Shown: positions 44,894-54,649 of the stretch, piece by piece
How the letters are laid out: every line of letters begins with the position of its first letter
Position numbering within the stretch: the first letter of the stretch is position 1
DNA from: Sphaerisporangium sp040685555
GTDB lineage: Bacteria; Actinomycetota; Actinomycetes; Streptosporangiales; Streptosporangiaceae
Direction of reading: 5' to 3'
DNA length: 64,000 nt
Assembly (NCBI RefSeq): GCF_040685555.1
Contig: NZ_JBFBIK010000010.1
Span: 45,206 to 109,205 of the forward strand
Made by a program: the position numbers and the translations under genes
Notes under the pieces: model-generated
What the model saw: only the letters and a program-made list of their open reading frames with translations
Told to the model about the DNA's origin: nothing
Databases searched by the model: none

Positions 44894-46081
44894 TCAGGTC
44901 GCCGTGAGTGACGGGGCGGGGTCAGCGTCTCGCGGGTGCCTGCCCAGGGCGGAGGCGAGGGGCACGGTGGCGAGGGTCACCACGCCCAGCGCGGCACCGG
45001 TCCAGGCGACGGCCGGGTACCCGAGGCCCGCGCCGATGGCGAGCCCGCCGAGCCACGGGGCCACGGTGACCCCGATGTTGAACGCCGAGGAGACCGTGGC
45101 ACCGGCGAGCGTCCTGGCCTCTCCGGCGATCGAGTAGATGCGGACGTTCAGCGCGGGGTTGACGAAGAACCCGAAGAACCCCAGGAAGAAGACCAGCACC
45201 ACGACCGCGGGCGCGATGGTCAGGGTCAGCGCGAGCAGCACGGAGACGACGATGATGCCCACCGCCCCCGTGTACAGCGTGCCGAAGGGCCGCGCGTCGG
45301 CTACCCGGCCGCCGATCGTGATGCCGATCAGCGCCCCTACCCCGTACAGCGCGAGCACCCCGGGAACCCAGGACTCGTCCAGTCCGGTGGTGTCCGTCAA
45401 CAGCGCGCCGAGATAGCTGAAGGTGACGACCACGCTGCCGGCCGACAGCCCGGTCATGCCGTACGCGAGCCAGAGACGGGGGTTGGCCATGGTGCGCAAC
45501 TCCCGGCGCAGGTCCGGCGCGCTCTCGCCGGTGAGACGGCCCCCGGGAACGGTGGCCGGCAGGCCGATCGCGGTGAGCGCGGTCGCCGCGGTGACCGCCC
45601 AGAAGGCCGCGCGCCAGCCGAAGTGCTGGCCGACGAACGTGCCCGCGGGGACGCCGAGGATGGTGGCGATGGTGAGGCCGCCCGTGACGATGGACAGGGC
45701 CTTGCCGCGCGCGTTGGAGGGCACCATGCCCACGACCGTGACCGCCGTGACCGCCCAGAACCCCGCGTAGGCGAACGCGGCCACGATCCTGGTCGCCAGC
45801 AGGACCCCATAGCTGGCCGTCAGCGCTCCGGCGACGTGCGCGACCACGAAGACGGCGACGAAGGTCAGCAAGGACGTGCGGCGTGGCCATCGGAGGGTGA
45901 GGACCCCGAGCAGGGGCCCGCCCACCAGCATCCCGAGAGCGAAAGCGGAGATCAGCAACCCGGCGTCGGGGATGGAGACCCCGAGATCCGCGGCGATCTC
46001 GGGGAGCAGCCCGGCGAGCATGAACTCGGAGGTCCCCTGGGCGAAGACCGCCAGGCCTAGGAGGTAGACAGCGAGAGGCAC
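44894..46081 (-). CDS. MFS exporter of the Cmx/CmlR chloramphenicol-efflux type
   Basis: 395 residues, twelve membrane helices. LGLAVFAQGTSEFMLAGLLP at the N-terminus and TLRWPRRTSLLTFVAVF with GGLTIATILGVPAGTFVGQ further on closely follow the Cmx/CmrA/CmlR family of actinobacterial chloramphenicol exporters. It pumps a drug out of the cell using the proton gradient; actual resistance is not shown. The start is GTG 46081 (GGAG in front). A TetR gene lies 52 bp upstream on the same strand, and both genes carry the 11-mer GATCAGTACAA in front. Confidence 0.88.
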   Translation of the reverse strand: MPLAVYLLGLAVFAQGTSEFMLAGLLPEIAADLGVSIPDAGLLISAFALGMLVGGPLLGVLTLRWPRRTSLLTFVAVFVVAHVAGALTASYGVLLATRIVAAFAYAGFWAVTAVTVVGMVPSNARGKALSIVTGGLTIATILGVPAGTFVGQHFGWRAAFWAVTAATALTAIGLPATVPGGRLTGESAPDLRRELRTMANPRLWLAYGMTGLSAGSVVVTFSYLGALLTDTTGLDESWVPGVLALYGVGALIGITIGGRVADARPFGTLYTGAVGIIVVSVLLALTLTIAPAVVVLVFFLGFFGFFVNPALNVRIYSIAGEARTLAGATVSSAFNIGVTVAPWLGGLAIGAGLGYPAVAWTGAALGVVTLATVPLASALGRHPRDADPAPSLTAT

Positions 46082-46103
46082 GGGTGCTCCATGATTTTGG
46101 ATT

Positions 46104-46114
46104 GATCAGTACAA
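46104..46114. promoter_or_regulatory. TetR-type operator candidate before the exporter gene
   Basis: GATCAGTACAA within TTGATCAGTACAAA, 23 bp upstream of the exporter start; identical 11-mer at 46733-46743. Confidence 0.65.
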
Positions 46115-46133
46115 AACGAGGGCGAAGAACCGC

Positions 46134-46706
46134 TCATAAGGCCGCGAGGGCGGTGGCGACCACGGCTTCCAGCGCCGCACGGTCGGCCCCACCTCGGGCG
46201 GCGACCCGCAGCCCACCCGACATGGCGTGGATGAAGTGGGCCAGAGCCAGGGCGTCCCGGCCGGGCGCGATGTCGCCGGCGCGCTTACCCGCCTCGATCG
46301 CCTCCCGCATCGCCTCGACGCGCCGGTCGTAGTCACGCTTGAGCAGGCCGGCCACCTCGGGGTCGTGGGAGGCCAGCTCGATGCCGGCGTTGACGGCCAG
46401 GCAGCCCAGCCGGTCGCCGCACTCGTCGTCGACCACCTGCAGGAGCAGGGTGCGGAACTTCTCCCGCACGGGGACCTCACCGTCGAGCAGCTCGATCTGC
46501 CGGCCGGAGACCGCCTCGATGTAGTGGCTCAGCGCCCTGCCGAACAGGTCGTGCTTGCTCTTGAAGGTGTTGTAGATGCTGCTGCGCCCAAGGCCCGTGG
46601 CGTCGCACAGATCCTGCGTCGAGGTGGCCTCATACCCGCCGGCCCAGAACGCGCGCATCGCCGCGTCGACCGCCTGCCCCTCGTCGAACTGCCTCGGCCT
46701 CGCCAT
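46134..46706 (-). CDS. TetR/AcrR-family regulator
   Basis: 190 residues. MARPRQFDEGQAVDAAMRAF and TSTQDLCDATGLGRSSIYNT (helix-turn-helix) followed by FKSKHDLFGRAL form the standard TetR DNA-binding domain; LGCLAVNAGIELASHDPEV is typical of the subgroup whose ligand domain begins with a cysteine-containing helix. It is directly upstream of the Cmx-like exporter. The shared operator-like sequence in front of each gene supports repression of both, relieved by the exported drug. Confidence 0.92.
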   Translation of the reverse strand: MARPRQFDEGQAVDAAMRAFWAGGYEATSTQDLCDATGLGRSSIYNTFKSKHDLFGRALSHYIEAVSGRQIELLDGEVPVREKFRTLLLQVVDDECGDRLGCLAVNAGIELASHDPEVAGLLKRDYDRRVEAMREAIEAGKRAGDIAPGRDALALAHFIHAMSGGLRVAARGGADRAALEAVVATALAAL

Positions 46707-46732
46707 AGCCAGAACGTAACAGATTCTAGAAC

Positions 46733-46743
46733 GATCAGTACAA
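46733..46743. promoter_or_regulatory. TetR-type operator candidate before the regulator gene
   Basis: GATCAGTACAA within CGATCAGTACAATA, 26 bp upstream of the tetR ATG; second copy of the 11-mer at 46104-46114. Confidence 0.65.
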
Positions 46744-46876
46744 TATCCACAAAAAACGGTATACGTGGGGATTTCTCAACGCCGAAGTCCGCCAGACCCT
46801 TGATGGCCGCGACCCCGAGAACCGCGTGCACATCGACCTCGCCACCACCTCTGCGGCCACGCGGAGCCTCTTCATA

Positions 46877-46912
46877 GCGAGGAGGCCCGGCCAAAAGGCC
46901 GGACCTCCTCGC
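46877..46912 (-). terminator. Strong hairpin after nrdJ
   Basis: GCGAGGAGGCCCGGCC (46877-46892) pairs with GGCCGGACCTCCTCGC (46897-46912) around AAAA: a 16-bp stem with one mismatch. It begins about 54 bp past the nrdJ stop; no T-run. Confidence 0.8.
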
Positions 46913-46965
46913 GATCCCAGCAGCCGAAGCGCCAAGTTCCGGTTGGACCGGATGACTTCGGGGAA

Positions 46966-49839
46966 TCAGCTGCAGCCGCTGGTGCTGCCGCAGCCTTCGC
47001 AGACGTAGCAGCTGCCGGCGGGGCGCATCTTGGTGCCGCAGGTCAGGCAGAGCGGCGCGTCGGCCGTACGTCCCTGGTGGCTTTCGAGCGCGGCCGCCGA
47101 GCCGTTCGTGCGCGAGGGGGACTCGACGGGGGTGACCCTCGCACCGGTCGCCGGCCTGTCGTCCGCCGCCTTGTCTTCGGTCTTCTCCTCGTGCTTCTCC
47201 TCTATGGGCGCGGACTGCGCGAGGGCGGCGGTGTCGATGATGACCTCCTGGGGCGCGCCCGGGTCCTCACCGCGCTGCTGCGCCGCGCGCTCGGCCGCCG
47301 AGAAGACGCCGAGGGCCGCCCGCTCGTCGTACGGCAGGTGGTCGAGGGCCAGGCGGCGGAAGATGTAGTCGACCACCGAGGCCGCCATGCGCACGTCCGG
47401 GTCGTCGGTCATGCCCGCCGGCTCGAACCGCATGTTGATGAACTTGCTGACGTAGGTGTCCAGCGGGACGCCGTACTGCAGGCCGACAGAGATGGCCACC
47501 GAGAAGGCGTCCATGACACCGGCCAGGGTCGAGCCCTGCTTGGACATCTTCAGGAAGACCTCGCCGAGGCCGTCCTCAGGGTAGGACGACGCCGTCATGT
47601 AGCCCTTGGCCCCACCGACGGTGAAGCGGGTCGTGGTGCTCGGCCGCTGGTTCGGCAGGCGGCGCCGCTTGGGCTTCGGCACCTCGACGACCTGGACGAC
47701 CGGCTCCGCGGCCTTCTCTTCGGTCTTCTTGGCGATCGACAGCGGCTGGCCGACCTTGCAGTTGTCGCGGTAGACCGCGAGGGCCTTCAGGCCGAGCCTC
47801 CAGCCCTCCAGGTACACCTGCTCGATGTCCTCGACGGTGGCCGACTCGGGCAGGTTCACGGTCTTGGAGATGGCGCCCGAGAGGAACGGCTGGGTCGCCG
47901 CCATCATGCGCACGTGCCCCATCGGGGCGATCGCCCGCGCGCCCATGGCGCAGTCGAACACCTCGTAGTGCTCGTGCTTGAGGCCGGGGGCGTTCATCAC
48001 GTGGCCGTGCTCGCCGATGTACTCGACGATGGCCTCGACCTGCTCGGGCTGGTAGCCGAGCTGCCGGAGCGCCCTCGGGATCGTCTGGTTGACGATCTGC
48101 ATCGACCCGCCGCCGACGAGCTTCTTGAACTTCACCAGCGCCAAATCGGGCTCAATGCCCGTAGTGTCACAATCCATCATTAGTCCGATTGTTCCAGTCG
48201 GAGCCAACAACGAGGCTTGTGCGTTCCTGTAGCCGTTTTTCTCGCCGAGGCGCAGGCACTCCTGCCACTGCTTGGTCGCCTCGTTGAGGATCGGCCGGTC
48301 GAGGGCGCTGTCGGCGCGCAGGTCGTCGTTGGCGGCGGCGTGCTTGCGCATCACCCTCTTGTGGGGCTCGGCGTTGCGCTTGTAGCCGTCGTACGGCCCG
48401 ACGATCGCGGCGAGCTCCGCGCTGCGGCGGTAGGAGACGCCGGTCATCAGGCTGGTGATCGCCGCGGCGACCGAGCGCCCGCCGTCGGAGTCGTACGCGT
48501 GGCCGGTGGCCATCAGCAGCGCGCCGAGGTTGGCGTAGCCGATGCCGAGCTGGCGGTACGCCCGGGTGGTCTCCGCGATCTTCTCGGTCGGGAAGTCGGC
48601 GAAGGTGATCGAGATGTCCATCGCCGTGATGATCAGCTCGGTCAGCTTGACGAAGCTCTCGACGTCGAGGGTGTCGTCCTCGCGCAGGAACTTCAGCAGG
48701 TTGATGCTGGCGAGGTTGCAGGACGAGTTGTCGAGGTGGACGTACTCGGAGCAGGGGTTGGACGCGGTGATGCGGCCGGTCTCCGGGCAGGTGTGCCAGT
48801 CGTTGATGGTGTCGTCGTACTGCACACCGGGGTCGGCGCACTCCCAGGCGGCCTTGCCCATCTTGCGGAACAGCGACCTGGCGTCGATCTCCTCGATGAC
48901 CTCGCCGGTGAGCCGGGCACGCAGGCCGAACTTGCCGCCCGCCTCGACGGTGCGCATGAACTCGTCGGAGACCCGGACCGAGTTGTTGGCGTTCTGGTAC
49001 TGCACCGAGACGATGTCCTTGCCGCCGAGGTCCATGTCGAACCCGGCGTCGCGGAGGGCGCGGATCTTGTCCTCCTCGCGCGCCTTGGTCTCGATGAACT
49101 CCTCGATGTCGGGGTGGTCGACGTCGAGGACGACCATCTTGGCCGCCCGGCGGGTCGCCCCACCCGACTTGATGGTGCCGGCGGAGGCGTCGGCCCCGCG
49201 CATGAACGACACCGGGCCGCTGGCCGTGCCGCCGCTCGACAGCAGCTCCTTGCTGGAACGGATGCGGGAGAGGTTGACCCCGGAGCCGGAACCGCCCTTG
49301 AAGATCACACCCTCTTCCTTGTACCACTCGAGGATGGACTCCATCTCGTCGTCCACCGCCAGGATGAAGCAAGCGCTCACTTGCTGAGGTGAGGCGGTGC
49401 CGACGTTGAACCAGACGGGCGAGTTGAAGCTGAAGATCTGGTGGATCAGCGCGTGCTTCAGCTCGTGGTCGAAGATCTCGGCGTCCTCCTCGGAGGCGAA
49501 GTAGCCGTGCTCGCGGCCCGTGCGAGTGTAGACGCCGACGACACGGTCGACGAGCTGGCGCAGGCTCACCTCGCGCTGCGGCGTGCCGACGGCGCCGCGG
49601 AAGTACTTCGTGGTCACGATGTTGGCGGCGTTGACCGACCAGGTGTCGGGGAACTCGACGCCACGCTGCTCGAAGTTGATCGAGCCGTCCCGCCAGTTCG
49701 TCATGACGACGTCACGGTGCTCCCAGCGCACCTGGTCGTACGGGTGCACACCGGGCGTGGTGTGGATGCGCTTGATCTTCAAGCCCTTGTGGGGCCGCTT
49801 GCCCCCACGACCCACTGAGCCACTCACCGTCTCCGTCAT
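46966..49839 (-). CDS. nrdJ: Adenosylcobalamin-dependent (class II) ribonucleotide reductase
   Basis: About 957 residues from ATG 49839, preceded by GGGGGAG. It converts ribonucleotides to deoxyribonucleotides using coenzyme B12. Class II signs are visible: the N-terminal LKIKRIHTTPGVHPYDQVRW, active-site segments SPVWFNVGTASPQQVSACFI and ASNPCSEYVHLDNSSCNLAS, and the Cys-rich tail CLTCGTKMRPAGSCYVCEGC used for re-reduction. Length fits the actinobacterial NrdJ type. It follows nrdR by 135 bp on the same strand; the pair shares tandem NrdR boxes upstream of nrdR. No cobalamin riboswitch is visible in front of it. Confidence 0.96.
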   Translation of the reverse strand: MTETVSGSVGRGGKRPHKGLKIKRIHTTPGVHPYDQVRWEHRDVVMTNWRDGSINFEQRGVEFPDTWSVNAANIVTTKYFRGAVGTPQREVSLRQLVDRVVGVYTRTGREHGYFASEEDAEIFDHELKHALIHQIFSFNSPVWFNVGTASPQQVSACFILAVDDEMESILEWYKEEGVIFKGGSGSGVNLSRIRSSKELLSSGGTASGPVSFMRGADASAGTIKSGGATRRAAKMVVLDVDHPDIEEFIETKAREEDKIRALRDAGFDMDLGGKDIVSVQYQNANNSVRVSDEFMRTVEAGGKFGLRARLTGEVIEEIDARSLFRKMGKAAWECADPGVQYDDTINDWHTCPETGRITASNPCSEYVHLDNSSCNLASINLLKFLREDDTLDVESFVKLTELIITAMDISITFADFPTEKIAETTRAYRQLGIGYANLGALLMATGHAYDSDGGRSVAAAITSLMTGVSYRRSAELAAIVGPYDGYKRNAEPHKRVMRKHAAANDDLRADSALDRPILNEATKQWQECLRLGEKNGYRNAQASLLAPTGTIGLMMDCDTTGIEPDLALVKFKKLVGGGSMQIVNQTIPRALRQLGYQPEQVEAIVEYIGEHGHVMNAPGLKHEHYEVFDCAMGARAIAPMGHVRMMAATQPFLSGAISKTVNLPESATVEDIEQVYLEGWRLGLKALAVYRDNCKVGQPLSIAKKTEEKAAEPVVQVVEVPKPKRRRLPNQRPSTTTRFTVGGAKGYMTASSYPEDGLGEVFLKMSKQGSTLAGVMDAFSVAISVGLQYGVPLDTYVSKFINMRFEPAGMTDDPDVRMAASVVDYIFRRLALDHLPYDERAALGVFSAAERAAQQRGEDPGAPQEVIIDTAALAQSAPIEEKHEEKTEDKAADDRPATGARVTPVESPSRTNGSAAALESHQGRTADAPLCLTCGTKMRPAGSCYVCEGCGSTSGCS

Positions 49840-49974
49840 GATCTCCCCCTTCCGGGGCCCCAAAGAGCCCTCGTGTCGGAAACACTTCGTCGCGCCGTCC
49901 GCATCCCCCGGCGCGGGGGTCCAGCGGTGCTCCTCGGCCTGGCGGCGTGCCGGGCCCGCTTGGATGTCAGATGT

Positions 49975-50436
49975 TCAGCTGTGTTTCGCGGCCCGCGCCG
50001 CCCGCAGTTGCTCGATCTCTTCCTCGAAGTCGGCGAGCGTCTCGAAACCGCGGTAGACGGAGGCGAACCGAAGGTAGGCCACCTCGTCCAGCTCGCGCAG
50101 CGGGCCGAGGATCGCCAGGCCCACCTCGTGAGCCGGGATCTCGGCCGAGCCGGTGGCCCGGATGCTCTCCTCGACGCGCTGGCCGAGCTGCGCGAGCGAA
50201 TCCTCGCTGACGGGCCGGCCCTGGCAGGCACGGCGCACCCCGGCTATCACCTTGTCGCGCGAGAACGCCTCGGTGACCCCGCTGCGCTTGCTCACCATCA
50301 GGAGCACCGTCTCCTGGGTGGTGAACCGGCGCCCGCACTCAGGGCAGGTGCGCCGGCGACGGATCGCCGCGCCGTCCTCGGTGGAACGGCTGTCGATGAC
50401 CCTCGTGTCGGGATGACGACAGAACGGACAATGCAT
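49975..50436 (-). CDS. nrdR: Transcriptional repressor NrdR
   Basis: 153 residues from ATG 50436, preceded by AGGGAGG; the longer open frame upstream is non-coding leader. The zinc ribbon is MHCPFCRHPDTRVIDSR (Cys 3 and 6) with TCPECGRRF (Cys 31 and 34), followed by the ATP-cone domain (VSKRSGVTEAFSRDKVIAGV). It senses ATP/dATP and represses ribonucleotide reductase genes. It is the first gene of the nrdR-nrdJ unit, with two NrdR boxes about 190 bp upstream. Confidence 0.97.
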   Translation of the reverse strand: MHCPFCRHPDTRVIDSRSTEDGAAIRRRRTCPECGRRFTTQETVLLMVSKRSGVTEAFSRDKVIAGVRRACQGRPVSEDSLAQLGQRVEESIRATGSAEIPAHEVGLAILGPLRELDEVAYLRFASVYRGFETLADFEEEIEQLRAARAAKHS

Positions 50437-50625
50437 GTCGCCTCCCTTTTCTCGCGGCCCCCACGAGTTACGCCGGCACCACCTCGAATGACGAGGTTCC
50501 CGAGGCGCCAGCCTCAGGGATAAGCCGCCGTATGTTTCCGCATTCCACCATGCTTTCGGGCCTTCCCGCCTAAACGGGAATACGCTCACGCACGCACTGC
50601 GGATGCTCCGAGTGCGTTGACGGAA

Positions 50626-50672
50626 ACACAACTTATGGATAACCACATCGGTGTAACTACTAGATGTTGTGG
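50626..50672. promoter_or_regulatory. Tandem NrdR boxes
   Basis: Box A ACACAACTTATGGATA (50626-50641) and box B CTACTAGATGTTGTGG (50657-50672) both follow the 16-bp NrdR consensus acaCwAtATaTwGtgt. Their start-to-start distance is 31 bp, three helical turns, the usual arrangement for this repressor. Confidence 0.8.
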
Positions 50673-50898
50673 TCTAACCGTAGGAGTGCCGCTCCATGAA
50701 CGCAAGTCGGCCGGACCGAAGAGCGAGAATCGGCCGCCCATCAGGGCGAACGAGCGCCCTCCGGCGTGTCGCGGCCCGCCGGGGGCCGCGGCGCCCCGGA
50801 CCGGGCCGCGGACCCGACCCACCCGCACGCGGATCGCTCGCGTGATCGACTTGCGGGGCTCCACAGGCATAAGATCGCAAAGTCGAACACGATATCGA

Positions 50899-50914
50899 TC
50901 GAACTCCCGTACGA
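50899..50914. promoter_or_regulatory. SOS box 1 of lexA
   Basis: TCGAACTCCCGTACGA, one change from the actinobacterial LexA consensus TCGAAC-N4-GTTCGA. A weaker similar site, TCGAACACGATATCGA, abuts it at 50883-50898. Confidence 0.8.
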
Positions 50915-50950
50915 TGGCGTTCACCAGATTGTCTTCGAATTCGGCGACTC

Positions 50951-50966
50951 TCGAACAACTGTTTGA
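50951..50966. promoter_or_regulatory. SOS box 2 of lexA
   Basis: TCGAACAACTGTTTGA, one change from TCGAAC-N4-GTTCGA, 119 bp upstream of the lexA ATG. Supports autoregulation. Confidence 0.85.
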
Positions 50967-51085
50967 TGACGATCTTGAACAGGGTTATTGTCGCTGTGTG
51001 CGACATCGGGAACACGTATCGGGAGCCGGCCGGGGCGGGCATGGCGTGACGGAGCGTCCCCCAGGCGCCCGGCGAGGAGGAGCTT

Positions 51086-51799
51086 ATGAGCGAGCAGGAC
51101 GAGATCGGCACGGTTGTCAGCGATCTGGCGGTGCGCAGGCGTGACTCCCTCGGTCTCACCCCACGGCAACGCAAGATTCTCGAGGTGATCCGCGATTCGG
51201 TGCAGCAGCGCGGCTACCCGCCCTCCATGCGAGAGATCGGCGAGGCGGTCCAGCTGACCAGCACCTCCAGCGTGTCCCACCAGTTGACCGCGCTTCAGCG
51301 CAAGGGCTATCTCCGCCGTGATCCGCACCGGCCCCGCGCGCTGGAGGTCCGCCTGCCCGGCGAGCCCGCGCTCTGGGTCGACCCCGTCGCCCCCGGCGGG
51401 GAGGAGCCCCTGATGACCCGGCCGACGGCCACCTTCGTCCCCCTGGTCGGGCGCATCGCCGCCGGTGGTCCCATCCTGGCCGAGGAGCGGGTCGAGGATG
51501 TCTTCGCCCTTCCCAAGCAGCTCGTGGGCGAGGGCACGCTCTTCCTGCTCCAGGTCGCCGGTGACTCGATGATCGACGCGGCCATCGCCGACGGCGACTG
51601 GGTCGTCGTGCGCCAGCAGCCGGTGGCCGACAACGGCGACATCGTCGCGGCGATGATCGACGGCGAGGCCACGGTGAAGACCTTCAAGCGCAAGGACGGC
51701 CACGTCTGGCTGGTGCCCCACAACGCCAACTACGACCCGATCCCGGGCGACGAGGCCACCGTCCTCGGCAAGGTCGTCGCGGTCCTCCGCAAGCTCTGA
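51086..51799 (+). CDS. lexA: LexA repressor
   Basis: 237 residues. The winged helix LTPRQRKILEVIRDSVQQRG with PPSMREIGEAVQLTSTSSVS binds SOS boxes. The self-cleavage site is the A126-G127 bond in GRIAAGGPI; the catalytic dyad is S161 (VAGDSMIDA) and K198 (ATVKTFKRK). GAGGAG precedes the ATG. DNA damage, through RecA filaments, triggers cleavage and SOS induction. Two SOS boxes upstream show autoregulation. Divergent from nrdR-nrdJ, a standard actinobacterial arrangement. A good terminator follows. Confidence 0.98.
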   Translation: MSEQDEIGTVVSDLAVRRRDSLGLTPRQRKILEVIRDSVQQRGYPPSMREIGEAVQLTSTSSVSHQLTALQRKGYLRRDPHRPRALEVRLPGEPALWVDPVAPGGEEPLMTRPTATFVPLVGRIAAGGPILAEERVEDVFALPKQLVGEGTLFLLQVAGDSMIDAAIADGDWVVVRQQPVADNGDIVAAMIDGEATVKTFKRKDGHVWLVPHNANYDPIPGDEATVLGKVVAVLRKL

Positions 51800-51826
51800 C
51801 CCCGCCGGCCCGGCACACGCCCGCCC

Positions 51827-51873
51827 CCGCCTGAGCGCCCACCCTGGGTGAGCGCTCAGGCGGTCTTGCTTTC
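51827..51873 (+). terminator. Rho-independent terminator of lexA
   Basis: CCGCCTGAGCGC (51827-51838) and GCGCTCAGGCGG (51852-51863) form a perfect 12-bp stem, with extra pairing CACCC/GGGTG inside, followed by TCTTGCTTTC. It lies between convergent lexA and leuS and may serve both. Confidence 0.88.
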
Positions 51874-51905
51874 AGCCGCGCCTCCGGCCTGGCCGCGCGA
51901 CGGGC

Positions 51906-54374
<2,469 letters not shown>

Positions 54375-54408
54375 GTCCCTCGGTTGACTCAGCGCGGATG
54401 GCTTGACC

Positions 54409-54438
54409 AATAAAGAAACCCCCCGTGACCACGAGGGG
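54409..54438 (-). terminator. Attenuator terminator in the leuS leader
   Basis: On the minus strand CCCCTCGTG pairs with CACGGGG (bulged T), followed directly by GGTTTCTTTATT. It sits 35 bp before the leuS ATG and 21 bp after the leader-peptide stop. An additional 11-bp stem (54467-54477 with 54441-54451, one G-U) lies between leader peptide and terminator. Confidence 0.8.
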
Positions 54439-54458
54439 CAGCCGCATCGACCGGTGTC

Positions 54459-54506
54459 TCAGCTCAGTCGACGCGGCCCGCTAAGAAGCAGGGTCCTGCC
54501 ACGCAT
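54459..54506 (-). CDS. leuS leader peptide, 15 aa
   Basis: The minus strand encodes MRGRTLLLSGPRRLS. Three consecutive Leu codons (CTG CTT CTT) include two CTT, rare in such GC-rich DNA, and a fourth Leu follows. Position just upstream of a hairpin with U-run is the classic attenuation layout: ribosomes slow at the Leu codons when charged tRNA is scarce, preventing the terminator. Attenuators for leuS have been predicted in some Streptomyces. No strong ribosome site is visible, and the competing antiterminator fold is not resolved. Confidence 0.75.
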   Translation of the reverse strand: MRGRTLLLSGPRRLS

Positions 54507-54649
54507 AGTCCAAGGGTAGCGCAGCGAGCAATCGGACTTCGTATCGTTTCCACGGCACCCCTGGTGGCCAGGGGAATTCGGTCACACAGCTACTCAATGG
54601 GGTAGATCCGTTGTGACCTCATATGTCCCGTTAGTTTACGCTTTTCGCC

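Larger units (their letters stand above)
50437..51085. other. Divergent control region between nrdR and lexA
   Basis: 649 bp without a gene. It contains the tandem NrdR boxes (50626-50672) on the nrdR side and two SOS boxes (50899-50914, 50951-50966) on the lexA side. A long leader, about 190 bp, separates the NrdR boxes from the nrdR start; I see no recognisable riboswitch in it. Confidence 0.7.

Noticed and set aside
46760..46870. Protein-like plus-strand reading (AEVRQTLDGRDPENRVHIDL) between tetR and nrdJ
   Set aside because: No start or ribosome site, short, and the frame runs through the terminator; may be a relic but I cannot name it.
50437..50625. Cobalamin riboswitch for nrdJ
   Set aside because: I could not find the conserved B12-box in this leader; NrdR boxes explain control.
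54375..54600. T-box riboswitch before leuS
   Set aside because: No TGG-containing T-box core; the leader peptide plus terminator fits better.
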